Origin: Shewanella sp.
Lineage (GTDB): Bacteria > Pseudomonadota > Gammaproteobacteria > Enterobacterales > Shewanellaceae
Assembly (NCBI GenBank): GCA_004195335.1
Contig: SDWK01000844.1
Coordinates: forward strand, 1-6,548
DNA length: 6,548 bases
Direction of reading: 5' to 3'
Below, piece by piece: positions 6,534 through 6,548 of the stretch. A model generated the notes under the pieces. The model had not been told where the DNA came from. It saw only the letters and a program-made list of their open reading frames with translations, and searched no databases. The stretch's first letter is position 1, and each line of letters begins with the position of its first letter. The position numbers and the translations under genes are program-made.

Positions 6534-6548
6534 GTCGTTTGGGTATAA

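Larger units (their letters stand above)
6281..6548. repeat. MITE-like palindromic intergenic repeat with 24-bp terminal inverted repeats
   Basis: The left end (6281-6304, TATACCCAAGCCACTTC...) and the complement of the right end (6524-6547, TATACCCAAACGACCTC...) match at 20 of 24 positions. Between them lie nested inverted repeats, including a long hairpin at 6313-6409 and a small end hairpin at 6506-6533. About 267 bp, no transposase and no supported gene: this fits a non-autonomous, MITE-like or REP-like element. Elements with such TATACCCAA ends are, to my recollection, dispersed between genes in Shewanella and Vibrio. TA flanks the left end; the right flank is beyond the window, so a target duplication cannot be tested. 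The element accounts for nearly all of the 324-bp stretch without a gene at the right end. Confidence 0.82.

Overview
The window looks like chromosomal DNA of a marine gammaproteobacterium, most likely Shewanella or a close relative. The reasons are moderate GC, proteins close to E. coli BtsS, BtsR, YaeQ and CysG but clearly diverged, and a dispersed palindromic repeat with TATACCCAA ends of a kind found between genes in Shewanella and Vibrio. The genus is inferred from general resemblance only; no database search was run.

Left part (1-4200, plus strand): a pyruvate-responsive module. btsS (membrane sensor kinase, LytS family) overlaps btsR (LytTR response regulator) by 4 nt. After a 239-bp gap comes a short-form CstA-family transporter. 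In E. coli, BtsS senses external pyruvate and BtsR activates the unlinked pyruvate/H+ symporter gene btsT. Here the four BtsS residues I recall as linked to pyruvate sensing are all present. The gap before the transporter carries two perfect copies of the published BtsR half-site motif, exactly 42 bp apart, with a degenerate third copy midway (21-bp phasing). Kinase, regulator, operator and transporter therefore sit together. A strong hairpin at 4171-4198 ends the transporter transcript.

Middle and right part (4220-6224, all minus strand): yaeQ (function unknown, nuclease-like fold), which converges on the same terminator; a CysG/Met8-type siroheme synthase; and a single-domain rhodanese. The siroheme synthase has the complete dehydrogenase/ferrochelatase part of CysG. 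It is followed by about 95 residues that look like a decayed N-terminal half of the CysG methyltransferase domain, with its SAM-binding loop gone.

Right end (6281-6548): a complete palindromic, MITE-like repeat with imperfect 24-bp terminal inverted repeats and a long internal hairpin. It lies just upstream of the rhodanese gene, and its junction creates a perfect TATAAT on the rhodanese strand.

No wholly unknown system is evident. The points most worth following are the triple BtsR-like operator next to a short CstA, the vestigial methyltransferase tail, and the repeat/promoter junction.
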